In this document: one piece after another, positions 27,704 to 38,183 of the stretch
How positions within the stretch are numbered: position 1 is the stretch's first letter
Layout of the letters: the number at the start of each line of letters is the position of its first letter
Source: Perkinsela sp. pyNocScin1
Taxonomy: Eukaryota > Euglenozoa > Kinetoplastea > Prokinetoplastida > Perkinselidae
Length of the DNA: 64,000 nt
Assembly (NCBI GenBank): GCA_964019655.1
Contig: CAXHTR010000001.1
Span: 62,001 to 126,000 of the forward strand
Reading direction: 5' to 3'
Program-made: the position numbers and the translations under genes
Notes under the pieces: model-generated
Told to the model about the DNA's origin: nothing
Seen by the model: the letters and a program-made list of their open reading frames with translations, nothing else
Databases searched by the model: none

Positions 27704-28783
27704 ATGGCAGCGACGTCTCACTTTCCACCGGTTGCTTCTGCCATGAGCCTGGAATCAGATTCTTCCGATAGCGAAGTCTCGTCGATCGCATCAGATGAAG
27801 ATATCGACTATGACTCAGATGATTCTTCAGAAGATGAAAATGAGAAATTGGTGATGAACGTACTCGAGCAGTCGAAATACAAAGCACTCCGGCAGGCAAA
27901 GTTTGATCTAAGGCTGCAGGACGCGTTCGATGTAGCTCAGGACACGATTGACGAGGAGGGCGACGACCCGTTCGCGAACGAAGTCCAGGAAAATGCTCTG
28001 AGCCTATGTCGAGAAGAGCTTCATATCCTTCAGAAGCTCCAACTTCTGCAGTTTACTATAGCTGACAGTCCAAATAACCGAGACTTGCATCCCGTTTTCT
28101 TGGAAGAAGTTGCCGATGTTGTCCTGGAGGCCATCCGATACTACCGAAGTCGAGGAGGTGTTACGAAAAGGGACGTACGGAAGATACTCTTGGCTCTTCG
28201 GGGGGGGGGGGGGGTCATGAATCCTGTCATATCATATTTCCCGAAAGGGAAGAACAGACAACGTGCTCAAAAGCAAGAGGAGCGGCACATATGGGAGCGT
28301 TCTCAAACGCAGTTGATACGTGATATCGGTCAAACAGCTGTGATAGTTGCATTTGCCAAGAACAAAAGATTTTCGCAGAGGGAACGCATACTCTTGGCAA
28401 CTCTTTGGCCGATGAATCCAAAAATCACTTACTTAGCTGTGCAAAAAGAGATTGCGAAGGAAAGAGGCACTCCATTGGAAGCGGGATTTGTTTCAAAGAG
28501 AGCACTGCAGGACGAAAAAAGGCGCTTTAAAGAGTGTAAGGAGCAGCCGCTTAAGATGCACGAGGATTTTGTAAAGAAAAAGCGCAAGGCTGGTGCAAAG
28601 TCGAAAATTGGCAAAGACCCGGATTTGGCGCTTGATATTCTCGACGGTCTCATGAATCACGAAAGCGCAGACATGATCTCTGACAATCTGAAAGACCGAG
28701 AAGATAACCCTATAAGAATTTATTCACAGTGCATCCAGGATTTTTTTGTTAATATGCATAATAAAGGGAGCATCCTCATATAG
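27704..28783 (+). CDS. Unrecognised acidic/basic protein, transposon region
   Basis: Encodes 359 residues from the first ATG at 27704; I do not recognise it. Residues 10-55 are Ser/Asp/Glu-rich (SLESDSSDSEVSSIASDEDI). The middle is helical, and a run of 15 G at 28200-28214 encodes four Gly. The last third is Lys/Arg-rich (KKKRKAGAKSKIGK). The block RFSQRERILLATLWPMNPKI recurs in decayed form about 500 bp downstream (KERMLLAALWSMNPKI). An acidic N-terminus, a basic C-terminus and a duplicated module suggest a transposon-encoded or nucleic-acid-binding protein. It is on the transposon strand. It could be a decaying frame. Confidence 0.4.
   Translation: MAATSHFPPVASAMSLESDSSDSEVSSIASDEDIDYDSDDSSEDENEKLVMNVLEQSKYKALRQAKFDLRLQDAFDVAQDTIDEEGDDPFANEVQENALSLCREELHILQKLQLLQFTIADSPNNRDLHPVFLEEVADVVLEAIRYYRSRGGVTKRDVRKILLALRGGGGVMNPVISYFPKGKNRQRAQKQEERHIWERSQTQLIRDIGQTAVIVAFAKNKRFSQRERILLATLWPMNPKITYLAVQKEIAKERGTPLEAGFVSKRALQDEKRRFKECKEQPLKMHEDFVKKKRKAGAKSKIGKDPDLALDILDGLMNHESADMISDNLKDREDNPIRIYSQCIQDFFVNMHNKGSILI
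28200..28214 (+). repeat. 15-bp G homopolymer inside an open frame
   Basis: Fifteen consecutive G, encoding four Gly between LLALR and VMNPVI. Slippage of one base would close the frame. It may also be a place where sequencing misjudged the run length. Confidence 0.85.
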
Positions 28784-28969
28784 TTTTTGCCTCGCAAAGG
28801 TCGACCTCGGGGCCTACGCCCTGCCAATGCTAATGCAAGTGCAGCATCGATGCCAAATGTCCGTTCGTTCCGCGAGAAGAAGAATATGGATCTGTGGCTG
28901 TATGGCCAATAGGAGATAGACACGGCTTTTGGCGCGAATAAGTCCGGCGTCTTATGTGTCTGCATAGAA

Positions 28970-29118
28970 AAGCGGACACGGTACTGCATCATTATTCTCC
29001 TGAAGAGATTAAGGCAGAAAGAACGGATGCTCTTGGCAGCTCTTTGGTCGATGAATCCAAAAATTACGTACAAAGCAGCTCAAACAGAGAAAGAGAGGTA
29101 CATTTCATTGCAGGCGAG
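28970..29118 (+). repeat. Partial decayed copy of the 27704-28783 module
   Basis: The frame reads RQKERMLLAALWSMNPKITY, then KAAQTEKERYISLQAR, parallel to QRERILLATLWPMNPKITY.LAVQKEIAKERGTPLEA in the frame upstream. Stops lie on either side. This shows the block belongs to a repeated unit. Confidence 0.65.
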
Positions 29119-29410
29119 GTAAGTTTCCATCAGTCATAACACAGTGATGGATGCAAGACGACTTTGTGCCTTCGTCAGGGACGACTCTAACAATCTTGTT
29201 AGCCCATGGCGTCATTTTACCCGGAGGCAACTATGAACGGAGCAGTAAGCAGAGTGATTGGCTTTATTCGCAATACAGCCCAGACTTTATCCCCATGTGA
29301 GCTGCCGATAATTGGCAAAGAGGCCTAGACCTTCATCTTTCACGAAGCGAAACTCTTCGCTTCAACAAAGACAAGCAGATCCTGGTATCAGTTTGGGACC
29401 ATTGCAAGCT

Positions 29411-30127
29411 ATGTCGCAGGGCGAAAGTATACTCTCTTGGATGAGTGGGTCTCCTTCAATGTCTTCAAGCCAAAATTCTTCAGAGGATGCATCGATTCAG
29501 CTAGCGCAGCGTGATGATGCGAGCGAAAGAGGTAATGCTCAGCCAGCGCTACCTCGTCATGATGTAGCAAGGCGTGACAATCGACAGGTGGCAAATCGCG
29601 ATGCTGCTGCTCGACGCAATAATCGGCGACAGGCTGTGCCTCATGCCGAACCTCGTGAAGATCCAGTGATACCTTTGCGCGGAGAGGACTTCAAGAACGA
29701 GCCACCTGAAATACCGCATCTCCCGCCTGTTCTGTCGTTTCATGATAATCGTACTCCTCGACAAATACGCAAGAATCCATTTTTGAACGACGAGGAACAT
29801 GATCTTCTTGATGCCCTTTTGACATCGCAGGGTCCAGAGCTTCAAGCATTATTGGGTCACAGGTCGAAGGAATACGTCTTGAACCGTTGTCGCAAAATGA
29901 AGAATGTCATTCGAGGAGAAATGCGAAAATGGTTCACGCACACGGACTGCCAACGCCGAATTCTTAAAATTTACGCACCAATTATTATAAGTCCTGCCTG
30001 TCTTTTGCAGGGCTATCGTGATAAGTGCGATGATCTTATCGAAAATAGGCCACAGCGCAGCGAGCTCAGTGACATTTATGTGAGGCGCTTGGGGTTTCAG
30101 GTACCGTATCTCTCACCTGTTTCATAA
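29411..30127 (+). CDS. Unrecognised protein in transposon region
   Basis: Encodes 238 residues from the first ATG at 29411; no family is recognised. Residues 1-60 are Ser/Gln-rich, 60-110 are Arg/Asn/Ala-rich (ARRDNRQVANRDAAARRNNR), and the C-terminal 100 are helical and better ordered (NPFLNDEEHDLLDALLTSQG, RSKEYVLNRCRKMKNVIR, WFTHTDCQRRILKIYA). A Tc1-like tail fragment lies just upstream at 29275. It is probably an accessory protein of a transposon, or the surviving part of one. Confidence 0.35.
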   Translation: MSQGESILSWMSGSPSMSSSQNSSEDASIQLAQRDDASERGNAQPALPRHDVARRDNRQVANRDAAARRNNRRQAVPHAEPREDPVIPLRGEDFKNEPPEIPHLPPVLSFHDNRTPRQIRKNPFLNDEEHDLLDALLTSQGPELQALLGHRSKEYVLNRCRKMKNVIRGEMRKWFTHTDCQRRILKIYAPIIISPACLLQGYRDKCDDLIENRPQRSELSDIYVRRLGFQVPYLSPVS

Positions 30128-30339
30128 CAGCCGAAATGCACGCCCCGGACTTCGCGTTTCCTTGAAAGTTCTGTCTTGCGTAGGCATTTGGCTGCTGCTT
30201 CAGCAGCCATTATGCCCGCTTTTCGAAGTGGAGAAGGAGCTTGGCCAGCACCTATGACACGCTGGTAAGAGCTTCACGTTGTGCCTATCCCTGATACGTC
30301 TGCGACCATGCTAGCCAAAGCCATGTTCTAATTTACCTC

Positions 30340-31030
30340 TGCACGCCGCTGCCTCTCCCCTACTCCTGCGGCTTCTCCCGCCGCAGCTTCCCCTACAGCG
30401 ACATCTCCTACCGAAACTTCTCCTACAGCGACATCTCCCACCGAAACTTCTCCTGCCGGAGCTTCCCCTCCAGCGACATCCATCTCCAACAGCGATGAGA
30501 AGATCACTCGTAAGTCTATAGCATCAAAGTTACTGAGATCTGCTCCTGAAACATCTTCTCCTGCGACATCCCTTACCGCGCCGGAGCAAATGCTTTCTGA
30601 TACTGTCGTCATTTCCCCAAGAGTGTTAGTTGGTTGAAGCCGCAAGCCCCCTGCGAAGCGAAATAGGTCAAACAGGGATGAAAGGGGCCAAGAAGTGGAA
30701 TCCGGATAATGAGAAGTATGGGTTCGTAAATATGCCAATAGATGGGGTGGATAGGCCATATTGTACCGTACCGTATTGTCAGAGGAAGGAACCGTTAGCG
30801 AATTTGTCACTCAGTCCGCACCACCTCAAAGCTCATGCGCTGACGCACATGTCTGATGAAAGGAAGAAGAAGAATTCGCTCGATATTGGCTATTTAAAGC
30901 AATGCGTAAAGAATAATCGAGCTCGTGAAATTTTGACTAAGAAGCTCCATCGTAAGCAGACTGCCTATTGGATTCGCCTCAAAAATGGACCGAGTCTTCG
31001 TAGTGTACGAAGCACCGTAGATATCGGGTA
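30340..31030 (+). mobile_element. ZBED-type zinc finger of a hAT element, copy 1
   Basis: The 5' part encodes a Thr/Ser/Pro repeat (TSPTATSPTETSP) at 30390-30480. After a frame change comes KKWNPDNEKYGFVNM and PYCTVPYCQRKEPLANLSLS, then HHLKAHALTHMS, the BED-like zinc finger of ZBED5-type hAT proteins (Cys...Cys, LAN, His...His). The frame ends at 31031. The matching transposase part follows after a gap at 31673. Confidence 0.55.
30390..30480. repeat. Thr/Ser/Pro-coding tandem repeat
   Basis: Units of 15 and 30 bp, variants of GCGACATCTCC(C/T)ACCGAAACTTCTCC, repeat about three times. On the plus strand they encode TSPTATSPTETSP. A linker in front of the zinc finger is likely. Confidence 0.7.
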
Positions 31031-31111
31031 AGAATATCTCGAGAATGTTGCTCAGCGCATTCGAACAGAAGGTCCATGTTTGAAATGCTTTCCATCTCTG
31101 TATCGCTCCGT

Positions 31112-31185
31112 GGGAGGGTGAAATCATCACTGGTCTCCTTTTCACCAAGCGGTGGAGAATGTGGGGCGCGCCTGCGCGCGTACCC
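31112..31185 (+). repeat. Dispersed GTGGGAGGGT repeat, copy 2
   Basis: GTGGGAGGGTGAAATCATCA followed by CTGGTCTCC, CACCAAGCGGTG and GGGGCGCGCC; it parallels the copy at 38041, including the final GGGCACGCC-like end. It lies between the zinc finger and the transposase part of a hAT-like element. Confidence 0.6.
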
Positions 31186-31672
31186 GCTGTGTGCTTCCTA
31201 TGCTGGGTGGGAAGACTTGTGGCCCTCTCGAACGATGGAATGAAGTTTGATAGCTGCAGTGGGATATTGCTCGATGATTAATGCTACCTCTGTCAGACTT
31301 TTGAGACAAAGCACTCTTCTGAGCTGGGGAGCAGACACCCGTGCCGACTTGCTCTGTGCGCTTCACAGATTACAGCTAAGCAGCGACGAATGTGCATAGA
31401 TTATGCTCCAGAGATTCCCTCCGATGAATGTAGCTGTGAAGGGGCGGCCAGCAGGAGATCACGCAGCCTATCCAAACCCCGATTCCTGAGACACAAGATG
31501 AAGTTCTACCCCTGGCGCAGCCTTGCACACCCATTGGACGCCTGAATCATACACAGGTGTGGCACATCGGGAATCACCTTAACCCTGTTCGACGTATGAT
31601 CTGCAAGGAGTAGAGACAACGCCGGAGTACTTAAAGCAAAGGAAGGACGCTTATGAAGCTCGGCTACGGGAG

Positions 31673-32100
31673 ATGGCTGCCCATTCACTCCCGTGCCGCG
31701 GATTCATCGGTGATAGTGCGTACAATGATACAGTCTTATCTTACAGACTGACATTCATCACCGTGAAGAGCTTGAAGCCATACACCGATGCTGCAAACTT
31801 TGGAAGCGAATTCGCTGCGGCAATGTTCAATGGCATCATCGGGAAGGACGCAGTTGTACGCATGAAAAAAGTGCCTATTTCGGCTGAGGGTGTCCGAACA
31901 CGAACGATCCGCATCGCCGACCACATTACGCATAAAACTGCAGAGGAAATTCGACGATCCTCGTGCCCTTTCTCGCTGCAGTTTGATGAGAGCACAGATA
32001 AGGCGGGGTGTAGCCATGTCATTGCTTTCTTTCAGGTATGTGTTTGATGGTGAAGTTCGCGAAAGGATTCTTTTGTGTGCCGAACTTGAGCATAGATAAG
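31673..32100 (+). mobile_element. hAT (ZBED5-like) transposase, first-Asp region
   Basis: The frame reads KSLKPYTDAANFGSEFAAAM, then KKVPISAEGVRTRTIRIAD and CPFSLQFDESTDKAGCSH. LQFDESTD is the first-Asp block of ZBED5/SCAND3 proteins. After a frameshift near 32030 it continues FRYVFDGEVRERILLCAELE. The gene is broken, but the order matches the family closely. It belongs with the zinc finger at 30340-31030. Confidence 0.7.
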
Positions 32101-32370
32101 CTGCCCAGACATCTCTGGCTCTGCGTGGACGATGTCATTGCCCTTGCAGCCACCAAGAGGAGACTCGGAAAGAGTGTGATAATTCGCACGATCTGTCGGG
32201 AAAGCGAACGGTCAGAGAAAGAATACGGCGAGGAAGCTGCTTGACTTGCTTCGAGACCCAAAGAAGGCCCAGCTGGACGTCCGCTGTGCTTGTAGCTCGA
32301 CTACATATCTGGGTGCCTTCATCGCGCGAAGCCCAAGCTGAGCCACTCCCGTACGCTGTGCTATGTCCAA

Positions 32371-32775
32371 TTTCTCGGGAACTGTATTCTCTCACTTATC
32401 ATGAACCCCAGAGGTTCGAATCCTTAGCCAATACACTCTCATCTCTCTTAAAGGGAACCGTTGTTCCTTTTACCCCAAAAGTTCAAAAATGTCTCAGTCC
32501 ATGCAAAGCCTCGTAATTTGTGAAGTTTCATTAGGTTCAAACTTCTAATCATTCGCATCATGCTGGAATGTGAAATAAATTTTGAAAAAGCATCTCGTCG
32601 ACTTGATGCACTCAGTATGCAGATGAAAAGACTGCATCCGAGCCTAAATAGAGGACTTGTGGCCTTCCTGCGCGATGCGTGCGGATCCGATAAGCTGCTG
32701 GGCATGCGCATGAGCGCTTGTGGCGAGGCTTTGGGAAGGAAGACCGATATCCATCTGGGAAGAATTGGTTTGTGA
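32371..32775. repeat. Dispersed repeat element, copy 1
   Basis: It starts with TTTCTCGGGAACTGTATTCT and contains a near-identical 75-bp core at 32491-32563 (GTCTCAGTCCATGCAAAGCC to CATCATG). An 80-bp block follows, coding FEKASRRLDALSMQMKRLHP on the plus strand. The same order occurs at 34973 and, in part, at 39631. No transposase is inside, so it resembles a non-autonomous element. Confidence 0.7.
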
Positions 32776-32917
32776 CATGATGAAGATCAATGCATTGAAA
32801 TGACATGCTGTACAACGTTGTGGGTGGACGCACCTGAGCGGCAATTCACTGGTGCGAAACTCCTCAGCGATACTATCCTGAAGAGCGATCAATATTTTTG
32901 AAAAGCTATTAATCAAA

Positions 32918-33910
32918 ATGCCCAGCATTGACCAAAGCGCCTCGAAAGAGGTATCACGCGCCTCGAAGGAGGTATCGAAAGCGCTTCCGCGAGCAAATAG
33001 TTCCCTTCACAAGGCCTACGAAACGCGAGTGATAGAGCAATCGCCTCTGCACTCCAATGGAGTGCATCTTTCAGCTGAAGAGCTGTCAAAGGCTGGTCAG
33101 GGAACCGCCCTTGCTGAAAGAATTACATCAGGCGCGTCTCTTCCAGACCCCGGAAAGACGACGACGCTCACACTACACACATTGAAGATCACACTACACA
33201 CGACGAAGCTCACCCTTCACACAATGAAGCTCAACAACCACCACCGGATGATAAAGAATAACAACGAAGCTCATCCTCCGACAACCCAAGATTTTAGAGA
33301 GGTCATCGTCATTAGTACGGACGATGAAAGTGACCAAGGCGGGGACGCTCGCGGTCCACAAAGAAACGCACCGGACCCAACCCGTGGATGGCATCCGTGT
33401 TTTTTCATGATGGCATTTCTGGAGAACCGTGATCATCCTCTGAGCCGGCCAGAGTGCTTCATATGTGGCACGATTCTGGCGAACAGAACGATGAAAACAA
33501 GCATTCCTCGTCACCACTTCTCCACGCATACAAGATGTGGAAGAGTGTTCGATGAAGTAGACCTCACTCGAATGAGAGAGGCATATCTTCGAAAGCGTCA
33601 GAATCGCGAGCTTTCCTCGCTACCAGCATACGGAATGGGCCTGCGAAACATTGATGCTGCGCGGACCTCTTTCCGCTTGATATTTTTGGCTGCGCAAACG
33701 ATGCAGCTATACGCCACAACCTAGTTGGCTGGGTGCGCTACGTGTACAGGGGCACTGTCTACGAGAGGATAATCTTCTGCGTTGAACTGAAGTATCGTAG
33801 ACCGCCGCTGTTATATTTGGTGTTGTGCGGGGCTTTATGCATAAATTTTGGAATGGTAGGCACCACCTCAGCTCTGTGTGTATGGATGGCGCACGCATCA
33901 ACGCCCGAGA
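32918..33910 (+). mobile_element. ZBED-type hAT element, copy 2
   Basis: A 268-codon frame starts at 32918. Its front is Ser/Lys-rich, then comes a 24-bp tandem repeat at about 33160-33240 (TLHTLKITLHTTKLTLHTMK). The zinc finger is PLSRPECFICGTILANRTMK, then RHHFSTHTRCG. The frame stops at 33724, and WVRYVYRGTVYERIIFCVEL follows, which belongs to the transposase part after the first Asp. The region between finger and that block is deleted, so this is an internal-deletion derivative. Confidence 0.6.
33160..33240. repeat. 24-bp tandem repeat in a zinc-finger frame
   Basis: About three units based on ACACTACACACGAAGCTCAC encode TLHTxKx on the plus strand. It is a linker expansion in hAT-like copy 2. 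Confidence 0.65.
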
Positions 33911-34429
33911 ATTATTGGCGCTAAGGATCACACACTACTGGGCCGGGAACGCATCAGTGAATTTTGCCTTCGCTTCTCTGCGACCATGATATCCCAAGCC
34001 AACTTGAGAGGCGGGTCAGCACTCTCATATGACACGGCACCATGAGGCTTTGCGTCGATTCACGCGAAGATGACCATACTGGCGAGCTTCACCATTATGA
34101 AATTTTGAAGCCAGAAGTTGTGCCTGAGCACTATCCGAATCGCAAAGACAGGCATTGCGGTCTTCAAAGTCTTCACACATGATTGCCTGTTGCTTGTCTT
34201 CTGCCGTTCACGCCTTGGCACTGGCTTTCGTTTTTCGACCAGGGCTTTGATGTAGCTTTAAACCTGCAGACAGTCCCGCTGATACGCTTTTTTCGTGGAC
34301 TTTTAGCAGAATGTGTAGCGTCGCGTACGCGAATCTTGCAAAGCATCTTCTTTTGATGTTTTATTAAGTACTGCAATCGCTTTTGAGTGATGCGCTCGTT
34401 ACGCATATCTCCTAGCGTTACAATGTCTC
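33911..34429. other. Transposon-region gap, nothing recognised
   Basis: About 520 bp with only short frames and no motif of the three transposon families. Confidence 0.4.
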
Positions 34430-34519
34430 GCTAAATGCACATGAGCTCTCGGCATATCGCCATTCCTAAGAATCATATTCGCAGTCAATGCACCGTTCCG
34501 AGGTGCCCTTTCCATATCG

Positions 34520-34775
34520 TTGCAGCTGCCGCCTACATCGCTACAGCATACGCCCACATCGTTGCAGTCGCCACACCCTTTACTGCTGTTGACAGTCTTA
34601 AGTATACAATTAAAATGTGCTCAGCAAGCTCAGTCTCGCAGCCACGCTCACCGCCGTCGAATACATCGCAAATTCAACCGCGCTCAACTCCGTCGAATCC
34701 ACCGGCCACGCCACCGTGCTCTGCGACGATGTCCCCATCAGCAACGCCACCATGCTCTGCGACGATGTCGATGAA
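34520..34775. repeat. Low-complexity region with 30-bp tandem repeats
   Basis: Variants of CATCGTTGCAG repeat at 34520-34570, and a 30-bp unit containing GCTCTGCGACGATGTCCCCA repeats at 34705-34775. The plus strand encodes Ser/Pro/Thr-rich peptide (TPPCSATMSPSATPPCSATM). No function can be assigned. Confidence 0.6.
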
Positions 34776-34972
34776 GGGCAATCTCCTTAGGTATCAGTTG
34801 AGGGGTGTAAGGGTGCCAACGTAAACGAAGCACCAAATTCGGGATAATTTCATTTGCGAGCATCGAGATCAGCACCTTGTCTGTATCAGCAGCAATATTG
34901 TATTGCAATTGTACATGAGTTTCGTCGGCCTTCCCGCGGAGCTCTCACTCGCGCACCCTGTGCTCAGTGCGA

Positions 34973-35345
34973 TTTCTCGGGAACTGCATTCTCCCACTTC
35001 TGATGAGCACAGAGGCTCAAAAAGATTGCCTTTACGCATCATGAGGGAGGTCGTGTCACCCCACTATCCTTGAAATTTTAAAATTTTCTCAGTCCATGCA
35101 AAGCCTCGTAATTTGTGAAGTTTCATTGCACTCAAACTTCTAATCATTCGCATCATGTTGGAAAATGGAGAAAAATTTGGAAAAGCATCTCGTCGACTTG
35201 ATGCACTCAGTATGCAGATGGAGAGGCTGCATCCGAGCCTAAATAGAGGACTTGTTGTGGCATACGCCTTCGTGAGAGACAAATGCGAAGTCTCTCGTGA
35301 AGATTTTGGGTTCAATGATCCTGATACAGCGAAAAATCAATCGAA
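34973..35345. repeat. Dispersed repeat element, copy 2
   Basis: It starts with ATTTCTCGGGAACTGCATTC and continues with ATGAGCACAGAGGCTCAA. The 75-bp core is at 35087-35157 and the 80-bp block at 35178-35256 (FGKASRRLDALSMQMERLHP). It is closest to copy 1 (32371) in the second half and to copy 3 (39631) in the first half. Confidence 0.7.
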
Positions 35346-35529
35346 GTAAAGATTCACATCACTCGGCCCGTGGGAGCACCAATGCATGGCGCAGCACGAA
35401 GAGATCATCGAAAGCGATGTATCACCAGCATCTAGCCCATTGATCGAGTGATAAGAAGCTCTGCATTCCCGCACGGCTGTGCGAAAGGAAATCACGAGAA
35501 TATATTTCCTCTTGGCCCACCTGATTTGT

Positions 35530-36130
35530 ACGACCTGCACCTCGCTTAGGCTCGATACATGTGGATATGTGCGGAACGGGGTTGCATTTTCAATCGGGCG
35601 ATCTGCGCTGAAATCGAGAGACGCATTAACGCGACAGAAAAGGTTGACTCAATCGTCATCAGCATGAGCCGCATGAGCCCTCGATGAAATTAGGGAGAAG
35701 CACGATATACAGCTACGTGCAAATCGACAAGGAGAACGGGGGTAGACTGTACAGGAAGCTGCCTATGTACAAATTTGTTCGCCGTCAGGGCCTACGACGA
35801 AGTGGTGCATACCGCAACCGTATTCGCAATGCTGTTTGCGTCACACGGCACCCCAAGCACATCCTGAGACGCAAGCGGTATGGAGACCTCGAGGTCGACC
35901 TCATGGCGGGATAAGCGTGGCACTGGATATCTCCTAGTCGTTGTGGAGCGCAAATCGCGGTGGGTTGGGTCGCCAAGATTAAGAGCAAGAAGCCGAAGCG
36001 TGTTCGGCGCTTGCTGGTGAAGATGCCTCTGGGATATAAGCTCAAGACGATGACCTATGACCGAGGCATGGAATTCAAATACCATGCCTGGGATGAACGC
36101 CAGTCTCGGTTGCAAGTCTTACTTCTGCCG
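35530..36130 (+). mobile_element. Decayed IS30-like transposon, copy 6
   Basis: The frame from about 35684 reads LGRSTIYSYVQIDKENGGRL and YRKLPMYKFVRRQG, then RRKRYGDLEVDLMAG (first Asp) with a stop right after. Another frame gives LKTMTYDRGMEFKYH (second Asp). The Glu region is lost. The part before the first Asp is better kept than in other copies and shows the typical Arg-rich linker. Confidence 0.65.
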
Positions 36131-36139
36131 CCCACGTTG

Positions 36140-36950
36140 CCCAAAAACCAAAAACCATCGCGTAAGAAACGTGGACGGCCGTTTTCAGCAGTTTCAAAAC
36201 GCATAAACGAGGGGAAAAAGCGACGTAAACGGGCATGGAAGGGTCCAGAACCGCATCCGTCATTCAGAGGAAAAGGAAAGTTGACAGCTGAAGCGAAGGG
36301 CTATCTTAAGGGCGATCACGACGGAACACTTGATGCAGCCCCTTGGTAATGGTACGCAGCTTTCTTTTGCCTCAGTGTTGCTGGTTTTGGTCTGCACACC
36401 TCGAGACGAGATGGGATTTGAAAGGCCACCGAAAGTCAAGGGTCCTGATGAGTTCAACGAGGAGATGTTTCAAAAGCTTCAGAACTTCCTCCAGAGCGAC
36501 AATTCGCACACCCTCGCGACACTTGTGGCTCGACTTGCAGATGAAGGGACGGAAACGAGCAAATCAACTGTGTGGCGTGTACGCAAGGACAACGGCTACA
36601 AGCTTAAGGTTCGCGGTGTCAGGCCATGGTACAGTGCAAAAGGGATGGACCCTTGGATCACTGATAGGCTCACAATTTCACTCATGTACGAGCATCTGAA
36701 GGCCCGTGGATGTGTCTTCGTCGATGAATGCATCATGCGATGTCTTGATATGAGGAAGGTCGAACGGTGCGCGAAAGCGGAAAACCCCACTGCACGTGTC
36801 AATCCGAAATGGGCTGCGAGCCATGGGCTTGCACTTTTCCTTGGCTAAGCCCAGAGATGCGCTCCAATGAACAGAGCAGATAATCATCCCCGTTTTAGTA
36901 CAGCCCAGACTTCAACCGCATAGTGAGGTGCCGAAAATCGGCAAAGAGAC
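36140..36950 (+). mobile_element. Tc1-like transposase N-terminal half
   Basis: Two frames join here: RKKRGRPFSAVSKRINEGK (a basic linker) and, after a shift near 36340, EEMFQKLQNFLQSDNSHTLA, then DEGTETSKSTVWRVRKDNGY (helix-turn-helix) and RGCVFVDECIMRCLDMRK (first Asp). The frame ends at 36846. At 36895-36925 a Tc1 tail (YSPDFNRI) follows, with the middle, including the second Asp, missing. It is related to the fragments at 18839 and 20190. Confidence 0.65.
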
Positions 36951-37086
36951 CTGTGCTTTCCATCTTTCATGAGGCAACCTGGCACGGACTGTGAAATCCC
37001 TGCGAATTCGAGCCTTCATTGTTCACACTGAGCGAATAAAAATGTGAGCGAGCTTAGAAGAGGTACGCGAGTCATCAGGTGATGCT

Positions 37087-38052
37087 TTGCATTATGTAGC
37101 CCCTGATGCACTTCTTCGTCATGCCCCGAATCCCAAGGGAAAGATTTCTTCGTCACTTCGACGCCCAAGCACGAGACGCTTTTCTAACAGGACTCTGAGT
37201 GAACGAACGACAAGACGAAGAGCACCGCGAAAGTTCAATGATACGCACTATGACTACGGATATAAGCCTGCTGTCGGTGATGATGGGAAGGAGTGTCCGC
37301 AGTGCCTTGTTTGTGACATTAAGCTCGCTAATGAATCAATGGTGAAAGGTCATTTATTGAAGCATCGGGCCGGCTGCAGCCCAGACGCTTTAGACTGGGA
37401 CAGGCACGACTGGGAAGATTGGGTAGCTACGGAGAAACCTGGGGTTCAAACAAACCTGGTTGATTATGGCTTCCCTGTGACAAAGGATACAGAGGTTGCA
37501 ACCCTTGTCGAGGTTTCCATGATAATAGGAAAGAACAGGCTTCCACACGTTACCGGTGAAAATGCTTTTAAACCTGCAATTGAAAAGGTTATCTGGAGAC
37601 TTGACCCGAATTCACGCGCACTCAAGTTTCTCGATCATTTTTCCTTTTCAAACTATCGCGTGAAGCGTGCAATAAAGTGCACTTCCCTCTGCATGCAGAA
37701 ACAAATTATGGAGGAGTTGAAGTCGTCCCCATTTCCATTACATATTCAACTGGACGAGTCGGCAGACAGCTCAAGTTCTGCGTATTTGGTGGTGCATGTG
37801 CGCTATATGGTGAAGGAAGGTGATGATTATGTTGTCAGAGATAAGCTTTTGTTTTGTGATAGATTAATTAAGTGTAAGTCGTGGAACATTTTTCATTCCA
37901 TCAACACGCAGTACTATAAGCGCCACAAACTTCGTGTATCTCGGCTCTTTCTACATTCTGTAGTTCGCTGGTTTTCAGCTCCATACGCTTATACCGTACT
38001 CGGCTTCCATTTCAAATGCTTCACGTCTGCGAAGCAAAACGTGGGAGGGTGA
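37087..38052 (+). mobile_element. ZBED-type hAT element, copy 3, longest frame
   Basis: A 321-codon open frame, without an early ATG. The front is Arg-rich (SERTTRRRAPRKF). The finger is KECPQCLVCDIKLANESMVK, then HLLKHRAGCSP. The linker is DTEVATLVEVSMIIGKNRLP, and the first-Asp block is PFPLHIQLDESADSSSSAYL, followed by VVHVRYMVKEGDDYVV. The order equals that of ZBED5/SCAND3 proteins. It is cut at 38039 by a GTGGGAGGGT repeat. The missing second half resembles 38798-39517, so the two may once have been one element. Confidence 0.7.
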
Positions 38053-38110
38053 ATGAGCGATTGGTCTCATATACACCGAACGGTGATGAATGCCGGGCAC
38101 GCCAGGTCGT
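38041..38110 (+). repeat. Dispersed GTGGGAGGGT repeat, copy 3
   Basis: GTGGGAGGGTGAATGAGCGA, then TTGGTCTC and CACCGAACGGTGATG, ending GGGCACGCC. It overlaps the end of the ZBED-type frame upstream. Matches copies at 24866 and 31112. Confidence 0.6.
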
Positions 38111-38183
38111 GCCTCAGCTTGCTTCGCATTGCATGGGACAATCGCTCGTTTCCTCATTGACTTCCTTATATCAAGATTAACGA

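Noticed and set aside
32405-32430. GGTTCGAATCC, resembling a tRNA T-arm
   Set aside because: No matching stem, anticodon arm or acceptor; it lies in a dispersed repeat whose other copies read GGCTCAA there.
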